Assembly (NCBI RefSeq): GCF_026342035.1
Contig: NZ_JAPENM010000001.1
Location: 186,001-250,000 of the forward strand
DNA: 64,000 bases
From: Aldersonia sp. NBC_00410
Lineage (GTDB): Bacteria; Actinomycetota; Actinomycetes; Mycobacteriales; Mycobacteriaceae
Direction: 5' to 3'
The position numbers and the translations under genes are program-made. Under the pieces are notes generated by a model. That model had not been told where the DNA came from. It searched no databases and saw only the letters and a list, made by a program, of their open reading frames with translations. Shown piece by piece: positions 38,120 to 48,795 of this stretch. The stretch's first letter is position 1. Every line of letters starts with the position of its first letter.

Positions 38120-39697
38120 TCAGCGGCGGCGGCTCTTCTTACGCGGCGGCGGCAACAGACCTTCGGCGCGCAACCGGGAAGCGTGCTCGGCGAGCGCCTC
38201 GACCAACGGGCCGACCTGCGCGGTCTCCGGCTGCACATCCACGCGCAGACCGAATTCCGTTGCCGTCTCGGCGGTCTTGGGACCGATACACGCAACGATG
38301 GTGCGCGCGTGCGGCTTCCCGGCGATGCCGACGAGGTTGCGCACCGTCGAGGACGAGGTGAACAGCACGGCGTCGAATCCACCGGTCTTGATCATCTCGC
38401 GGGTCTCGGCCGGCGGCGGCGCCGCACGCACGGTACGGTACGCCGTCACATCGTCGATCTCCCAGCCCCGCTCGCGCAGACCCTCGGCGAGGGTTTCCGT
38501 CGCAATGTCTGCGCGCGGCAACAGAATTCGGTTGACCGGGTCGAAGATCTCGTCGTAGTCCGCGAACTCGTCGAGCAGGCCGAGACTGGACTGCTCACCC
38601 TTGGGAACCAGTTCGGGCTTGATACCGAAGGAGCGCACCTTGTCCGCGGTCGCCTCACCGACGCAGGCGATCTTGACACCGGAGAACGCGCGGGCATCGA
38701 GACCGAACTCGGCGAACTTCTCCCACACCGCCTTCACGGCGTTGGTCGAGGTGAACACCACCCACTGGTAGCGGCCGTCGACCAGGCCCTTGACCGCGCG
38801 CTCCATCTGCGCGGGACTGCGCGGCGGTTCGACCGCGATGGTCGGCACCTCCATCGGGATCGCGCCGTGCGTGACCAGTCGCTCGCTCATCTCGGCGGCC
38901 TGATCCTTCGTGCGCGGTACGAGCACGGTCCAGCCGTACAGGGCGCGCGACTCCCACCACGACATCTTCGCGCGCTGGCCGACGATCTTGCCGACGGTGA
39001 CGACCAACGGCCCGACCAGTTCGGAGGCGGACTCGTTGAGCGTGGCGAGAGTGGCTTCGACAGTGCGCTGCTGACGCGTCGTCCCGCGCACGGTCACCGC
39101 GACCGGGGTCTGCGGGGCCAGGCCATGTTCCACCAGTGCACTGGCGGTCTCGGCGAGATGACCCGAGGTCGCATGCAGCACCAGCGGTCCCGGTGCCGCG
39201 GCGAGCGAGGCCCAGTCGACCTCACCGCGCACATCGGCCTCGGTGTGCCCGGAGCCGAGTGCGAGCCCGGCGTAGGCGGGCACCGCGGTACCCGACGACA
39301 GCCCGGGCAGCGCCTCGAACTGCACGTGCGCCCTGGCGACCGCGTTGACCTCGGCGATCACCGAGTCGGTGGTGAGCGGGTCACCGGAGACGACCCGGAC
39401 CACGTCATGGCCGTTGCGGGCCTCGGCGACCAAGGTCTTGGCCACCTCGGCTGGATCGCCGAGCGCGGGACGGATATCGGCGACGAGTTCCTCGCCGTCG
39501 GCCGTCTCGCCGTGTGCCTCGGGGTCGATCGCGGTGCCGATGAGGGCGACGACGCCCCTGTCGACATCCGGGTCCGTGAAGGCAAGTACTGCCTGTGTCA
39601 ACACCTCGCGTGCGCGCACGGTCAGCAGCGCGGGGTCGCCCGGTCCCGATCCTACGAAGAGGATCCGTCCGGTCGTGTGCTTACGTGCTCGGCTCAT
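38120..39697 (-). CDS. hemD: Fused uroporphyrinogen-III methyltransferase/synthase (CobA-HemD)
   Basis: The 525-residue fusion has an N-terminal SAM-dependent methyltransferase-like domain ([19 protein letters not shown], residues 9-27) and a C-terminal uroporphyrinogen-III synthase domain from about residue 260 ([30 protein letters not shown]). The synthase closes the tetrapyrrole ring. The methyltransferase half would feed siroheme or B12 if active. ATG 39697 follows GGAGAA. Fusions of this kind are usual in mycobacteria and streptomycetes. Confidence 0.93.
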   Translation of the reverse strand: MSRARKHTTGRILFVGSGPGDPALLTVRAREVLTQAVLAFTDPDVDRGVVALIGTAIDPEAHGETADGEELVADIRPALGDPAEVAKTLVAEARNGHDVVRVVSGDPLTTDSVIAEVNAVARAHVQFEALPGLSSGTAVPAYAGLALGSGHTEADVRGEVDWASLAAAPGPLVLHATSGHLAETASALVEHGLAPQTPVAVTVRGTTRQQRTVEATLATLNESASELVGPLVVTVGKIVGQRAKMSWWESRALYGWTVLVPRTKDQAAEMSERLVTHGAIPMEVPTIAVEPPRSPAQMERAVKGLVDGRYQWVVFTSTNAVKAVWEKFAEFGLDARAFSGVKIACVGEATADKVRSFGIKPELVPKGEQSSLGLLDEFADYDEIFDPVNRILLPRADIATETLAEGLRERGWEIDDVTAYRTVRAAPPPAETREMIKTGGFDAVLFTSSSTVRNLVGIAGKPHARTIVACIGPKTAETATEFGLRVDVQPETAQVGPLVEALAEHASRLRAEGLLPPPRKKSRRR

Positions 39698-39797
39698 CGG
39701 TGGTTCTCCAGTGCATTTCCAGCGTCCAGCTTGATGCGGTCGGTTCTTGGGGTCTGGGGCCATCGGCGTTTTCGCCGGTGACCCCGTGGTAGGTCGG

Positions 39798-40808
39798 TCA
39801 TGTCGCACCCCCGCTCGCGCCCGACGATTCGGTTCGGACGCCCATCAGTTCGTGTGCGCCGAGGTCGATCAACTCGCGCGCGACGGCACGGCCGAGACCG
39901 GCGGCGTCGGTGAGTGGGCCAACCCCGGATGCGCGCAGCACGTCACTGCCGTCCGCGGCGGCGGCACAACCGCGCAGCGAGATCTCCTCGAACACCCGAC
40001 CGTCGTCGTCGAGTGATTCGACGACCTCGGCGAGTGCGCCGACCGGTGCGGTGCAGCCTGCTTCCAATTCGGCCAGCAGCGCGCGCTCGGCGATCACCGC
40101 GGCGCGCGTCGACTCGTCGTCGAGCGCACCGAGAGTGGCCACCAGGTCGGGTTCGTCGCTGCGGCACTCCACCGCGAGCGCTCCCTGCGCGGGCGCGGAA
40201 AGCAACTGCACCGGCTCCAGCGCCTCGGTTACTTCGTCGGCGCGGCCGATCCGGCACAGACCGGCCCTGGCCACCAGCACGGCGTCGAGTTCGCCGTCGG
40301 CAACTTTGCGCAGCCGGGTGTCCAGGTTGCCGCGCAGCGGCACGACCTCGAGACCCAGGCCGAGGGCGAGCAGTTGTGCGACCCGGCGCGGCGCCGAAGT
40401 GCCGATCCGCGAGCCGGCGGGCAGTTCGCCGAGCACCAGCCCGTCGCGGGCCACGAGCGCGTCGCGCGGATCCTCGCGGGGCGGGATCGCGGCGATCGTG
40501 AACCGCTCGTCGGGAGCGGTCGGCAGATCCTTGAACGAGTGCACCGCGATATCGATGTTCCCGGCCGCGAGTTCCTCGCGCAGCGCGGTGGTGAACACCC
40601 CGACGCCGATCTCCGCGACCGGCGCGGCGGACGCGTCGCCCGCAGTGCGCACGATGGTCAGCTCGGCCGCGTGTCCGGCCGCGATCAGCGCATCGCGCAC
40701 GGTGCCCGCCTGCGTGGTGGCGAGCTGGCTACCGCGCGTGCCGATGCGCAGCACCCGGCCGGTATTCCCCGGGCGAGGGCCGGAGGCCGTTTCGGTGTAC
40801 GTGCTCAC
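39798..40808 (-). CDS. hemC: Porphobilinogen deaminase HemC
   Basis: The 336-residue enzyme polymerises four porphobilinogens into hydroxymethylbilane. It shows [15 protein letters not shown] at the N terminus, [12 protein letters not shown], and the dipyrromethane-cofactor cysteine in [15 protein letters not shown] near residue 255. GTG 40808 overlaps the hemA stop (GTGA). A very long in-frame extension upstream runs antiparallel to no gene but through hemA in another frame and is rejected. Confidence 0.95.
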   Translation of the reverse strand: MSTYTETASGPRPGNTGRVLRIGTRGSQLATTQAGTVRDALIAAGHAAELTIVRTAGDASAAPVAEIGVGVFTTALREELAAGNIDIAVHSFKDLPTAPDERFTIAAIPPREDPRDALVARDGLVLGELPAGSRIGTSAPRRVAQLLALGLGLEVVPLRGNLDTRLRKVADGELDAVLVARAGLCRIGRADEVTEALEPVQLLSAPAQGALAVECRSDEPDLVATLGALDDESTRAAVIAERALLAELEAGCTAPVGALAEVVESLDDDGRVFEEISLRGCAAAADGSDVLRASGVGPLTDAAGLGRAVARELIDLGAHELMGVRTESSGASGGAT

Positions 40809-42250
40809 GGAGTGTGACCCCGATCGTCGTGCAGTCCACCCGTGGTGAAGTCGTCGGCGAGGTCGGCGGCGCGGAATTCGCCCGAAACGGCGGTGAGAAA
40901 TTCGTCGCTCGCAGCAGTCCGGATCTCCATCGGCGCGGCCACTGCCTCCGCCGCGCCGGGCTCGAGGGCGAACAGCTCGCGCAGTGCCTCGGCGTAGCTG
41001 TTGCCGCCCGGCGTGGATGCGAGCTGCTTCACCCGCACGGTCGGTGCGTGCAGCAGTTTGTCGACCACGCGGCGCACGGTGCGGGCGACCTCGTCGCGCT
41101 GCGGGTCGTCGAGGTTGGGTAGCCGAGATTCGAGGCGGAACAGTTCGGCTTCGACCACTTCGGCGGCCCGCTGCCGCAGGGCGGTGACGGTCGGGGTGAC
41201 TTCGGCCTGGCGCTGTCCGGTCAGATACGCGGAGAGTTCTTCGGCGACGATCGCCCGTGCGGCCTCCGCGTCGGCCGCGGCGGCACCGGCGGCGGGATCG
41301 CGTTGCAGCGTCTCCATGTCGATGACGGAGACGCCGGGCAGGCCGCCGACGGCGCGTTCCACGTCGAACGGCAGGCCCAGGTCGCAGATCACCAGCGGTC
41401 GAGATACGGCGTCGCGCTGCGACAACGCGCGGTGCGCGTCGCCGATGGTGACCACCGCACCCACCGCGCCGGTACAGGTGACCAGGACGTCGGCGGCCGA
41501 AATTGCGTCGGCAAGGTCGGCGAGGTCGATCACGGACGACTCGACGCCGTTGGCCACGGCGGTCGCAGCGAGACGTTCGGCGCGCTCGCGGGTGCGGTTC
41601 ACGATGATGATGCGCCCGATTCCGGCGCGGGTGAGATGTGCGACCGAAAGTCCACCCATCGAGCCCGCACCGATCACCGCGGCGGTCCGGCCTGCCAGCC
41701 CGGTGCCGGTCTGGCGCACGAGCGAGCGATCGGCCCGGTCCAGCGCGACGGACACCACCGAGGCTCCGGCCGAATCGATCCCGGTCTCGGAGTGCACCCG
41801 CTTGCCGACTCGCAGCGCCTGCTGCGCGAGTTCGTGCATGACGCGCCCGGCGGCCTGCTGCGCATCCGCGGCGGCGTAGGCGGCGCGGATCTGACCGAGG
41901 ACCTGCTGCTCGCCGACGACCATCGAATCCAGGCCACTGGCCACGGCGAACAGGTGCTCGGCCGCAGCCTCGCTGTAGCGCACGTAGGCGTGCCGAGTGA
42001 GATCCGCCATCGCCATCCCGGAATGCTGGGCGAGCAACTCGCCGACCACGGCGAGCGCGGCGTGGAAGGCGTCGACGACCGCGTACACCTCGACGCGGTT
42101 GCACGTCGAGACGATCATCACCTCGGAGATGTGCCCCGAGGCGAGCATTCGGTCGGTGAGCTTCGGCCGATCGGTTTCGGTGATCGCCACCTTCTCCAGC
42201 ACTGCCACAGGCGCACTGCGATGGGAAATCCCGACGAGGAGAACACTCAT
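40805..42250 (-). CDS. hemA: Glutamyl-tRNA reductase HemA
   Basis: This NADPH enzyme starts C5-pathway tetrapyrrole synthesis by reducing Glu-tRNA to glutamate semialdehyde. The 481 residues include the catalytic cysteine in [14 protein letters not shown] (residue 50) and the NADPH loop [15 protein letters not shown]. The C-terminal dimerisation domain is long and acidic, with a tail past the usual end. It overlaps rex and hemC by 4 bp each, so heme entry is under Rex-linked expression. Confidence 0.95.
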   Translation of the reverse strand: MSVLLVGISHRSAPVAVLEKVAITETDRPKLTDRMLASGHISEVMIVSTCNRVEVYAVVDAFHAALAVVGELLAQHSGMAMADLTRHAYVRYSEAAAEHLFAVASGLDSMVVGEQQVLGQIRAAYAAADAQQAAGRVMHELAQQALRVGKRVHSETGIDSAGASVVSVALDRADRSLVRQTGTGLAGRTAAVIGAGSMGGLSVAHLTRAGIGRIIIVNRTRERAERLAATAVANGVESSVIDLADLADAISAADVLVTCTGAVGAVVTIGDAHRALSQRDAVSRPLVICDLGLPFDVERAVGGLPGVSVIDMETLQRDPAAGAAAADAEAARAIVAEELSAYLTGQRQAEVTPTVTALRQRAAEVVEAELFRLESRLPNLDDPQRDEVARTVRRVVDKLLHAPTVRVKQLASTPGGNSYAEALRELFALEPGAAEAVAAPMEIRTAASDEFLTAVSGEFRAADLADDFTTGGLHDDRGHTP

Positions 42251-43038
42251 GGTGTGGCCACCGCCCCCTTGGTCGCTGGCGCCGCCCCCGTTGGCGACGA
42301 CAGTGATCGTTCTGGCGCAGAGCGCCCAGACTGTTGCGAATTACGTGCGCTGATAAACGACAGCAACTGCAGCTCCACCGCAAGATCGACGCGACGGATA
42401 TCGACTTGGTCCACGGCGGGCGCGCTCACCTGCGCGAAGCTCAGAACGCGCCGAACACCGGCCGCGACGAGCTGATCGCACACTTCCTGAGCGGCATCGT
42501 CCGGTACCGCGATGACACCGATGGTGGGTTCGAGATCGGCGCACTCCGACTTCAGGTCGTACACGTCGTGCACCTCGAGCCCGGCGACCTCGGTGCCGAT
42601 CACCTCCGGGTCGACGTCGAACAGACCGACGATGCCGAAACCTCGGCGACCGAACCCGCCATAACCGGCGAGCGCGCGACCGAGATTGCCGATGCCGATG
42701 AGCACGACGCGGTGGCCCTGGCCCATGCCGAGCGCACCCTCGATGCGGGCGCGCAGCCGGTCCACGCCGTAGCCGACACCGCGCACTCCGTTGGGGCCGA
42801 GGAACGACAGGTCTTTGCGTAATTTCGCCGAACCGACACCCGCCGCAGCGGCGAGTTCCTCGCTCGATACGATTTGCGTCCCCTCATCGGCGAGGGCGCC
42901 GAGCACGCGCAGGTAGATCACCAGTCGGGCAACCGTGGCCTGCGGGATGTCCTTCTGATCGCCGGTATCGGCCTGCCGATAGCGCAGAGCCTCGGGAGAA
43001 ACGCCGGGCACCCTCGGCGTCTCGTCGCGCTCTGTCAC
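42247..43038 (-). CDS. rex: Redox-sensing repressor Rex
   Basis: The 263-residue protein has an N-terminal winged helix ([29 protein letters not shown]) and a Rossmann domain with the NAD(H) motif [18 protein letters not shown]. Rex leaves DNA when the NADH/NAD+ ratio rises. GTG 43038 follows GAGGAG with nine bases spacing; an upstream in-frame start at 43155 is less supported. The first gene of rex-hemA-hemC-hemD-hemB, as in Streptomyces coelicolor. Confidence 0.94.
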   Translation of the reverse strand: MTERDETPRVPGVSPEALRYRQADTGDQKDIPQATVARLVIYLRVLGALADEGTQIVSSEELAAAAGVGSAKLRKDLSFLGPNGVRGVGYGVDRLRARIEGALGMGQGHRVVLIGIGNLGRALAGYGGFGRRGFGIVGLFDVDPEVIGTEVAGLEVHDVYDLKSECADLEPTIGVIAVPDDAAQEVCDQLVAAGVRRVLSFAQVSAPAVDQVDIRRVDLAVELQLLSFISARNSQQSGRSAPERSLSSPTGAAPATKGAVATP

Positions 43039-43118
43039 TTCGGTGGCTCCTCGTGCGGCCGTGGAAAATGGCCGGGTTCCGCTCGGCAATCCGGGATTGT
43101 TCACACCACGGTAACTGC

Positions 43119-43136
43119 TTGTGAACCGCTGCACAA
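43119..43136. promoter_or_regulatory. Rex operator (ROP) upstream of rex
   Basis: TTGTGAACCGCTGCACAA matches the Streptomyces Rex site TTGTGAACGCGTTCACAA at 14 of 18 positions, 81 bases upstream of the rex start. A second, everted pair GTTCACA-N14-TGTGAAC (43099-43126) overlaps it. It is probably the autoregulatory site for the heme operon. Confidence 0.65.
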
Positions 43137-43194
43137 AGTCGGTGAAATCCGCCACTACCAGGACCGGCCCATCCGGGCGCGAGCGGGGGTGCGC

Positions 43195-43452
43195 TCAACG
43201 CGCCAGGTCGGCCCGCAATCGCCGCTCGTCGACCTCGAAGTAACTGTGCTCACGATCGTCGAGCAGAACCACCGGCAGGCGGTCGCCGAATTGCGCCCGT
43301 AGCGCGGGGTTCGTACCGGCGACATCGTCTACGTCGACAGTGCCGACCTCGACCCCGAACTCGGCGCAGATCCCGCGCAACTGGTCGAGCGCCCGGGTGC
43401 ACAGACCGCAACCGGCGCGGGTGAGCAAGGTAACGGTGTGCCCGACTGTCAT
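43195..43452 (-). CDS. Glutaredoxin-like (DUF836) thiol protein
   Basis: The 85-residue protein has a thioredoxin fold with the redox motif AGCGLCTRAL at residues 13-22 and a cis-proline in GDRLPVVLLDD. It should act in cytoplasmic thiol exchange, possibly with mycothiol given mshA nearby. The start is ATG 43452. It matches Rv0508, which sits beside hemA in M. tuberculosis. The longer ORF upstream is antisense to the HAD gene. Confidence 0.88.
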   Translation of the reverse strand: MTVGHTVTLLTRAGCGLCTRALDQLRGICAEFGVEVGTVDVDDVAGTNPALRAQFGDRLPVVLLDDREHSYFEVDERRLRADLAR

Positions 43453-43521
43453 GCCTTTCACTGTGCCACCCCGTTTGCGCGGTCGGGATAGTGTGGTCGC
43501 GTAGATCAGCGAGGTCGCGGG

Positions 43522-44562
43522 ATGGTGCCGCGGCAAGTGGAGGTGCAGGTGCCGGAGCGACCGGAATCCAAGGTGTCGGGCCTGCTGCCGGCGGGATTCG
43601 TGCCCGGCCGATTCGGAGCGCGACCGCTCGTCGGTGGCCGCAATCGCAACCCCTTCCGGCCGAGTGACGCCGAGGTCCGGGCCAACCTTGCCGGTGAGGC
43701 GAGCGCGGACGTGGCCCATGCGCTGCACGAGGCCGAGGAGAGTTCGACCGAACCCGCGGACGACGAACCCGCCCCACCCCCCGACCTCACCGCCGCGGCC
43801 TTCTTCGACGTCGACAACACGATGGTGCAGGGCGCCTCGATCATCCACTTCGCTCGCGGCCTGGCCGCGCGCAAATACCTCAAGACCTCCGACCTGGTCG
43901 ACTTCGCATGGAAGCAGGTCAAATTCCGGGTCTCCGGCAAGGAGAACAGCGAGGACGTGGCCAGCGGTCGGGAAAAGGCGCTGACGTTCATCGCCGGCCG
44001 CTCCACCGCCGAACTCGCCCGGCTCGGCGAGGAGATCTACGACGAGATCATCGCCGACAAGATCTGGCCCGGCACCCGTGCGCTCGCCCAGATGCACCTC
44101 GACGCAGGGCAGCAGGTGTGGCTGGTCACCGCGACCCCGGTGGAGCTGGCCCAGGTGATCGCCAAGCGGCTCGGTCTCACCGGGGCGCTCGGCACCGTCG
44201 CAGAGAGCAAGGACGGCCTCTTCACCGGCCGCCTCGTCGGCGACATCCTGCACGGCGCGGGCAAGGCGCACGCGGTGCGCTCGCTTGCGATCCGCGAAGG
44301 CCTGAACCTCAGGCGCTGCACGGCCTACTCGGACAGTTACAACGACGCGCCGATGCTGTCCCTGGTCGGCACCGCGGTCGCCATCAATCCGGACTCGGAC
44401 CTACGCGAACTCGCCAAGAACCGAGGCTGGGAGATCCGTGATTTCCGCACCGCTCGCAAGGCGGCGAAGATCGGCGTACCGACCGCCCTCGCCTTGGGCG
44501 CGGCCGGTGGCGCGGTCGCAGCGGTGATCACCCGGCGTCGGGAGCATCTGCTCGCGAGCTGA
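43522..44562 (+). CDS. HAD-IB family hydrolase (SerB1-like)
   Basis: The 346-residue protein has a roughly 85-residue variable N terminus and then a HAD phosphatase core: [13 protein letters not shown] (nucleophile Asp), WLVTATPVE and [13 protein letters not shown]. The C terminus carries a hydrophobic, Ala/Gly-rich segment that may touch the membrane. Rv0505c is the apparent counterpart. Relatives include phosphoserine phosphatases and lipid-related acyltransferase partners; the substrate is unknown. The exact start is uncertain. Confidence 0.88.
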   Translation: MVPRQVEVQVPERPESKVSGLLPAGFVPGRFGARPLVGGRNRNPFRPSDAEVRANLAGEASADVAHALHEAEESSTEPADDEPAPPPDLTAAAFFDVDNTMVQGASIIHFARGLAARKYLKTSDLVDFAWKQVKFRVSGKENSEDVASGREKALTFIAGRSTAELARLGEEIYDEIIADKIWPGTRALAQMHLDAGQQVWLVTATPVELAQVIAKRLGLTGALGTVAESKDGLFTGRLVGDILHGAGKAHAVRSLAIREGLNLRRCTAYSDSYNDAPMLSLVGTAVAINPDSDLRELAKNRGWEIRDFRTARKAAKIGVPTALALGAAGGAVAAVITRRREHLLAS

Positions 44563-45778
44563 CATTCGCGCGCTGCGGAATTAGCAAGCGTCCGCCGTGC
44601 CAATGCGGTGGCCGCAAGCGTCCGCCGGTCGGAATCCAGCGCCCGAGCGCGCGGTGCAGCCCCGCCGCGAGCGGCACCGAGATCGCCAGCGTGACGAAGA
44701 ACGCGACCAGGGTCGAACCCTGAAACGGCTTGTACCCCAGCACATCCACGACGAGTTCGAGCACCATCACGTGCACCAGGAACAGCTCGTAGGAGATCTC
44801 TCCCAGCCACACCACGGGCCGTCGGCTGCACAGCCAGCCGACCGGCCCCGGGTCGTCGCCGATCACCAGCGGCGCCATCAGCCCGAACGCAATGACGAGG
44901 TACAGCGCGGACTTGATGATCGCCGCCCCCGGATCCTGCGGGGTGATCGTCGCCTCACCGCCCAGCGGCGTACAGGCCATGAAGAACGCCACGGCGGCAA
45001 AAAGCAGCAGCAGGTACGGGTTGACCGCGCGCACCAACCACTGCGCCCGCCCTCGGCCGGCGTGGTGTGCGGCGAGCGCGAGCAGCATGCCGCCGGCGAA
45101 CCACGCCATGAATCCGGGCAGCCACAGCCGCGCCGTGAAGTCGATCGAATCGTTCTCCAGAGTGAACAGATGCCACAGCGGCGTGACCAGCATCAGCGCG
45201 CACAGCAGCGCCGTCAGCCGGATCGGGTGCGGGCCACCGCGACAGACCACGCGCACGGCGAACCAGCCGATCAACGGCAGCACGACGTAGAAGCTGGCCT
45301 CCACGGCGAGGCTCCACGTCTGGGTGAGCCCGAGGTGCAGGTGCCCGAACCCGTAGATCTGGGTGAGCGTCATGTTTCGCAGATAGCCGTCGAAACCGCC
45401 GCCGATCGGGCCCGGGTCGCGGACCAGGTAGATCAGGTAAACGACGGTGACGACGAACCAGTACGCGGGCAGCACCCGGCGGGCGCGGTGGCGTAGGTAC
45501 TCCGTCGTCGACGGCAGCGGCCGGGCTCGCTGGGCAGCACGCACCCAGCCGCGGAAGAGCAGGAACCCCGAGAGCATGAAGAACATCGTGACGCCGACCT
45601 CGAGCCGCGAGAAGAACCCGCCGAGCAAGTCGTTGGTATAGCGCCCGGTCCAATACCCCGCATGCGCGAGGACCACGAGCAGCGCCGCGATGGCGCGGAT
45701 TCCGGTCAACGCGGCGATCCGCTCGGCTGCGCGATGGCTGGGTGTGTCGGGGCCGGGGTTGCCGACCGGAGTCCTCAC
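44528..45778 (-). CDS. Acyltransferase-3 family membrane protein (OafA-like)
   Basis: The 416-residue protein has about ten membrane helices. The family motifs are [20 protein letters not shown] (conserved His), [19 protein letters not shown] and RRVLPAYWF. It should transfer an acyl group to an extracytoplasmic glycan or lipid. GTG 45778 overlaps the upstream stop (GTGA), pairing it with the GT-C-like protein. Its last 35 bases overlap the convergent HAD gene. Confidence 0.9.
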   Translation of the reverse strand: MRTPVGNPGPDTPSHRAAERIAALTGIRAIAALLVVLAHAGYWTGRYTNDLLGGFFSRLEVGVTMFFMLSGFLLFRGWVRAAQRARPLPSTTEYLRHRARRVLPAYWFVVTVVYLIYLVRDPGPIGGGFDGYLRNMTLTQIYGFGHLHLGLTQTWSLAVEASFYVVLPLIGWFAVRVVCRGGPHPIRLTALLCALMLVTPLWHLFTLENDSIDFTARLWLPGFMAWFAGGMLLALAAHHAGRGRAQWLVRAVNPYLLLLFAAVAFFMACTPLGGEATITPQDPGAAIIKSALYLVIAFGLMAPLVIGDDPGPVGWLCSRRPVVWLGEISYELFLVHVMVLELVVDVLGYKPFQGSTLVAFFVTLAISVPLAAGLHRALGRWIPTGGRLRPPHWHGGRLLIPQRANVSSRADAPDAG

Positions 45779-47643
45779 GCCGGATCCTGCGTCGGTGTGA
45801 CGGTGCCGATCGGACCCGCACCGATGCACAGCGACAATCCGGGCGTGCGCGGCTGCACGGCGAGGTGGTAGCCGCGGCCGGCGACGCGGACGAACACCTG
45901 ATTCAGCCCGGCCGCGACGGCCACCTCGACCGGCGCACCGTCGGGAAGTCCCACTTCGATGGTGCCGTCCCGGTCCGCGAAGTAGTTCAGCTGCGCAGTC
46001 CAGCCCCAGTTCAGCAGCGGCCCGTCGAGCGGCAGCTCGGTCACCGGTGCGTCCTGTCCCGGGGCCCCGGCGGGAACCCGGAAACCACAGTCCGGCTCGG
46101 GGCCCTGCGGAATCGCCCTGGTCCAGGTCACGACCGCCTCGACCATCCGGCCGGAATCGTCCAATTTCCGCAGCTGTGGGGTGGAGGTGGTGAACTCGGG
46201 CCGATCCGGCAGGGCATCGAACACGCTGCTGACCATGTTGGAGGGGTACGCGACGGGGAGCAGCACCCAGATCGACACGGGTTCGTCGAGCAGCGGCACG
46301 TCCCGGTGCGTAGCGAGCGCGACGCGTGCGTTGGCGAGATAGTCGGTGGTCGGGTTGTTGCGCCACGCGCGCTGGAAGCTCACCGACGAGACGACACTGC
46401 CGATGGTGAACACGACCACGAGCGCGGCCACCGCGATGGTTCGCGCTCGGGGATCAGCCGCCGGCCGCGGCACCGTGACACCCGCCCGCATCGGTGCGCG
46501 CACGGTCAGCGCCAGCGCGATCGCGATGATCACCGCCGCGTCGGCGACGTAGCGCAGTGTCTGTCCGAGCTCGTAGGCCGTGCCGTCGCTGGACCGGGTG
46601 ACGATCATCGCGGCCTCGCACACCGCGACGTAACCGGCCACTCCGAGCCACACCGCCACGGCGCCGCGCTTGTAGTAACAGGCCGCCGCCACTGCGACCA
46701 CGACCACCGCCAGGGCAAGCCACACCAGCGCGCCCGGTGGACTCGCCCACGGCGGGCTCGGTGGCCAGCGGTCCCACCGCAGCGGCCCGCCGACCGCGGC
46801 CGGGAACAGTCCGAGCGCGGTGGTGTGCCAGATCAATCCGGGAACGCCGGACAAGTGCGCGAACATCGGCCGCGACTCGACGATCGTGAGGTAGAGCACC
46901 GTCCAGCAGCCCAGCAGCGCCGCGCACGGAATCCACAGCGCCCGTCCCGCACGCAGCACCGTACGCACCGGCCTGCTACGGCCGTCGATCCGCGCGCACA
47001 ACGCCACCACCGCAAACGCGACGAACGGCACGAGCACCGACTTCTCGAAAAAGGCGAGCGACAGCGCGAACACGATCACACCCGAGGCCGCATACCGGCA
47101 CCGGCCGGTGCGTGCCAACAGCAGCGCATCGCCGGCCACCCAGGCGAGCGCAAACTGCATCGGCAGCGAGTTCAGCGCCGCCGCCCACCAGGCGAACGAC
47201 GGCAGGGTCAGCGGCGAGAAGAGATAGAACGCGAACACCGCGAGCAGCGCCGGTCGGGCCCCGAGCAACAGCCGGAGCAACCGCAGCACGGCCAACCCGG
47301 CGGCGGCTTGCATGGCGACCAGTGTCACCGCCGGCCAGACCCATTGCAGCGGCGCGAGCTTGGTGGTGATCGCGGCGACGAAGAACGCGGCGGGCATGAA
47401 GTGCCCGTCATGATCGCGCAGCAGCAGGTCCGCGGAGAACAGCCCGTTCGAAGATCCGCGCCCGACCAGGATCAGATCGTCCCAGTAGAAGTCACCGTTA
47501 GCCGCGATCACGCCTCGAACCAGAAGCGCCCCACCGAGCAGCGCGAGCGCCGCGACCAGGACGGATCGTTCGGATAGCTGCCGACGCGAGCGCCCTTCCA
47601 CCGCGGATCGGTCTTCGAGGGTCAGGACGGACTGCACCGACAC
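45775..47643 (-). CDS. Large GT-C-like polytopic membrane protein
   Basis: The 622-residue protein has 11-13 membrane helices in the first 400 residues and a C-terminal outside domain with few motifs. An early outside loop has NGDFYWDDLILVGR, with an acidic pair like those of GT-C glycosyltransferases that use polyprenyl-phosphate sugars. It is translationally coupled to the acyltransferase gene, so the two may decorate the same cell-envelope glycan. The start is a GTG. Function is inferred only. Confidence 0.75.
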   Translation of the reverse strand: MSVQSVLTLEDRSAVEGRSRRQLSERSVLVAALALLGGALLVRGVIAANGDFYWDDLILVGRGSSNGLFSADLLLRDHDGHFMPAAFFVAAITTKLAPLQWVWPAVTLVAMQAAAGLAVLRLLRLLLGARPALLAVFAFYLFSPLTLPSFAWWAAALNSLPMQFALAWVAGDALLLARTGRCRYAASGVIVFALSLAFFEKSVLVPFVAFAVVALCARIDGRSRPVRTVLRAGRALWIPCAALLGCWTVLYLTIVESRPMFAHLSGVPGLIWHTTALGLFPAAVGGPLRWDRWPPSPPWASPPGALVWLALAVVVVAVAAACYYKRGAVAVWLGVAGYVAVCEAAMIVTRSSDGTAYELGQTLRYVADAAVIIAIALALTVRAPMRAGVTVPRPAADPRARTIAVAALVVVFTIGSVVSSVSFQRAWRNNPTTDYLANARVALATHRDVPLLDEPVSIWVLLPVAYPSNMVSSVFDALPDRPEFTTSTPQLRKLDDSGRMVEAVVTWTRAIPQGPEPDCGFRVPAGAPGQDAPVTELPLDGPLLNWGWTAQLNYFADRDGTIEVGLPDGAPVEVAVAAGLNQVFVRVAGRGYHLAVQPRTPGLSLCIGAGPIGTVTPTQDPA

Positions 47644-47721
47644 ACCATCTCATCGACCCCGCGGCGGACCGGCACGACCCGGCGGTTGCACCTTCGAACC
47701 AGCCGAGGAAGCGTTATTCGC

Positions 47722-48795
47722 TCAGCCGAGGAAGATATTGCGGCGCTTCGCGAGCAGCCGGTACAGCGTCTGCTGGATGGTCTCCCGGACGTGGTCGGTG
47801 ACGTCGAACATGACCATCGGGTCGTCCGCGGTGTCGGGTTCGTAGCAATCGGTGTAGATCGGCTCGCCGAACTCGATGTACCACTTCGACGGCAGCGGAA
47901 CCATCCCGAGCAGACCGAAATGCGGGAACAGCGGGGTCACCGGGAAGTACGGCAGTCCGAGCAGCCGGGCCAGCGGCGCGATGTCGCCGATCTTCGGATA
48001 GATCTCCTCCGAACCGACGATCGAGCACGGGATGATCGGCGCACCCGTGCGCACCGCCGCCGACACGAAGCCGCCACGGCCGAACCGCTGCAGCTTGTAC
48101 CGGTCGGCGAACTGCTTGCCGACGCCCTTGAATCCCTCCGGGAAGACGGCGGTCAGCTCGCCACTGCGCAGCAGCCGTTCCGCGTCCGCGGTGCAGGCCA
48201 GGGTGTGGCCGGCCTTGCGTGCGGCGGTGCCGAGGAATGGCGTCTCGAAGACCAGGTCGGCGGCCAGCATGCGCAGCGCGCGCTGGTTCGGATGGTGGTC
48301 GTGCACCGCGACCTGGGTCATCAGCCCGTCGATCGGGAGCACGCCGGCATGGTTGGCGACGACGAGCGCAGCACCGGTGAGCGGCAGGTTCTCGATGCCG
48401 CTGACCTCGACGCGGAACCACTTCTCGAACGTCGGGCGCAGCGCGGGGAGCAGTACCGAGGTGGACAGATGCTCGTCGTAGCCGAACTCGTCGATGGTGT
48501 AGTCGCCGCCGAGCCGCCGGCGCAGGAACGATGCGGCTCCGGTGACCTGCTTGGCGAGCGTGCGGCGCACGCCGTCCACGAGCTCGGTCGGACCGCCCGA
48601 ACCGGACAGCCGATCCGTGAGTGAGGAAACGGTGCCCAACTGGTCGCCGAGGCCCGCAGGACGGCGCCGGGAGTCGGGCCGTGGATCGGCGTGGAAGGGG
48701 ATGATCTGCGCGCCGTCCGCCACCGTGGCCTGCGCGAGTGCCGGTTGCGGCTCGGTGGTGTCGATCGGGGTGTCGTGAGTGATGTCGTTGGTCAC
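47722..48795 (-). CDS. PlsC-like acyltransferase (Rv0502-like)
   Basis: The 357-residue protein has a roughly 110-residue variable N terminus and a PlsC-type core with VVANHAGVLPID and the phosphate-binding FPEGFKGVGKQ. The usual HX4D is spaced as HX6D, a trait shared by this actinobacterial subgroup. It probably acylates lysophospholipid or a related alcohol at the membrane. It overlaps the epimerase-like gene by 4 bp, as Rv0502 follows Rv0501. Confidence 0.88.
   Translation of the reverse strand: MTNDITHDTPIDTTEPQPALAQATVADGAQIIPFHADPRPDSRRRPAGLGDQLGTVSSLTDRLSGSGGPTELVDGVRRTLAKQVTGAASFLRRRLGGDYTIDEFGYDEHLSTSVLLPALRPTFEKWFRVEVSGIENLPLTGAALVVANHAGVLPIDGLMTQVAVHDHHPNQRALRMLAADLVFETPFLGTAARKAGHTLACTADAERLLRSGELTAVFPEGFKGVGKQFADRYKLQRFGRGGFVSAAVRTGAPIIPCSIVGSEEIYPKIGDIAPLARLLGLPYFPVTPLFPHFGLLGMVPLPSKWYIEFGEPIYTDCYEPDTADDPMVMFDVTDHVRETIQQTLYRLLAKRRNIFLG

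Noticed and set aside
38015-39781. 588-codon + strand frame across cobA-hemD
   Set aside because: Shadow of the fused heme gene; composition is typical of the opposite strand of a high-GC gene.
40809-42383. Long N-terminal extension of hemC through hemA
   Set aside because: It lies in another frame of hemA, and HemC of normal length starts at the GTG overlapping the hemA stop.
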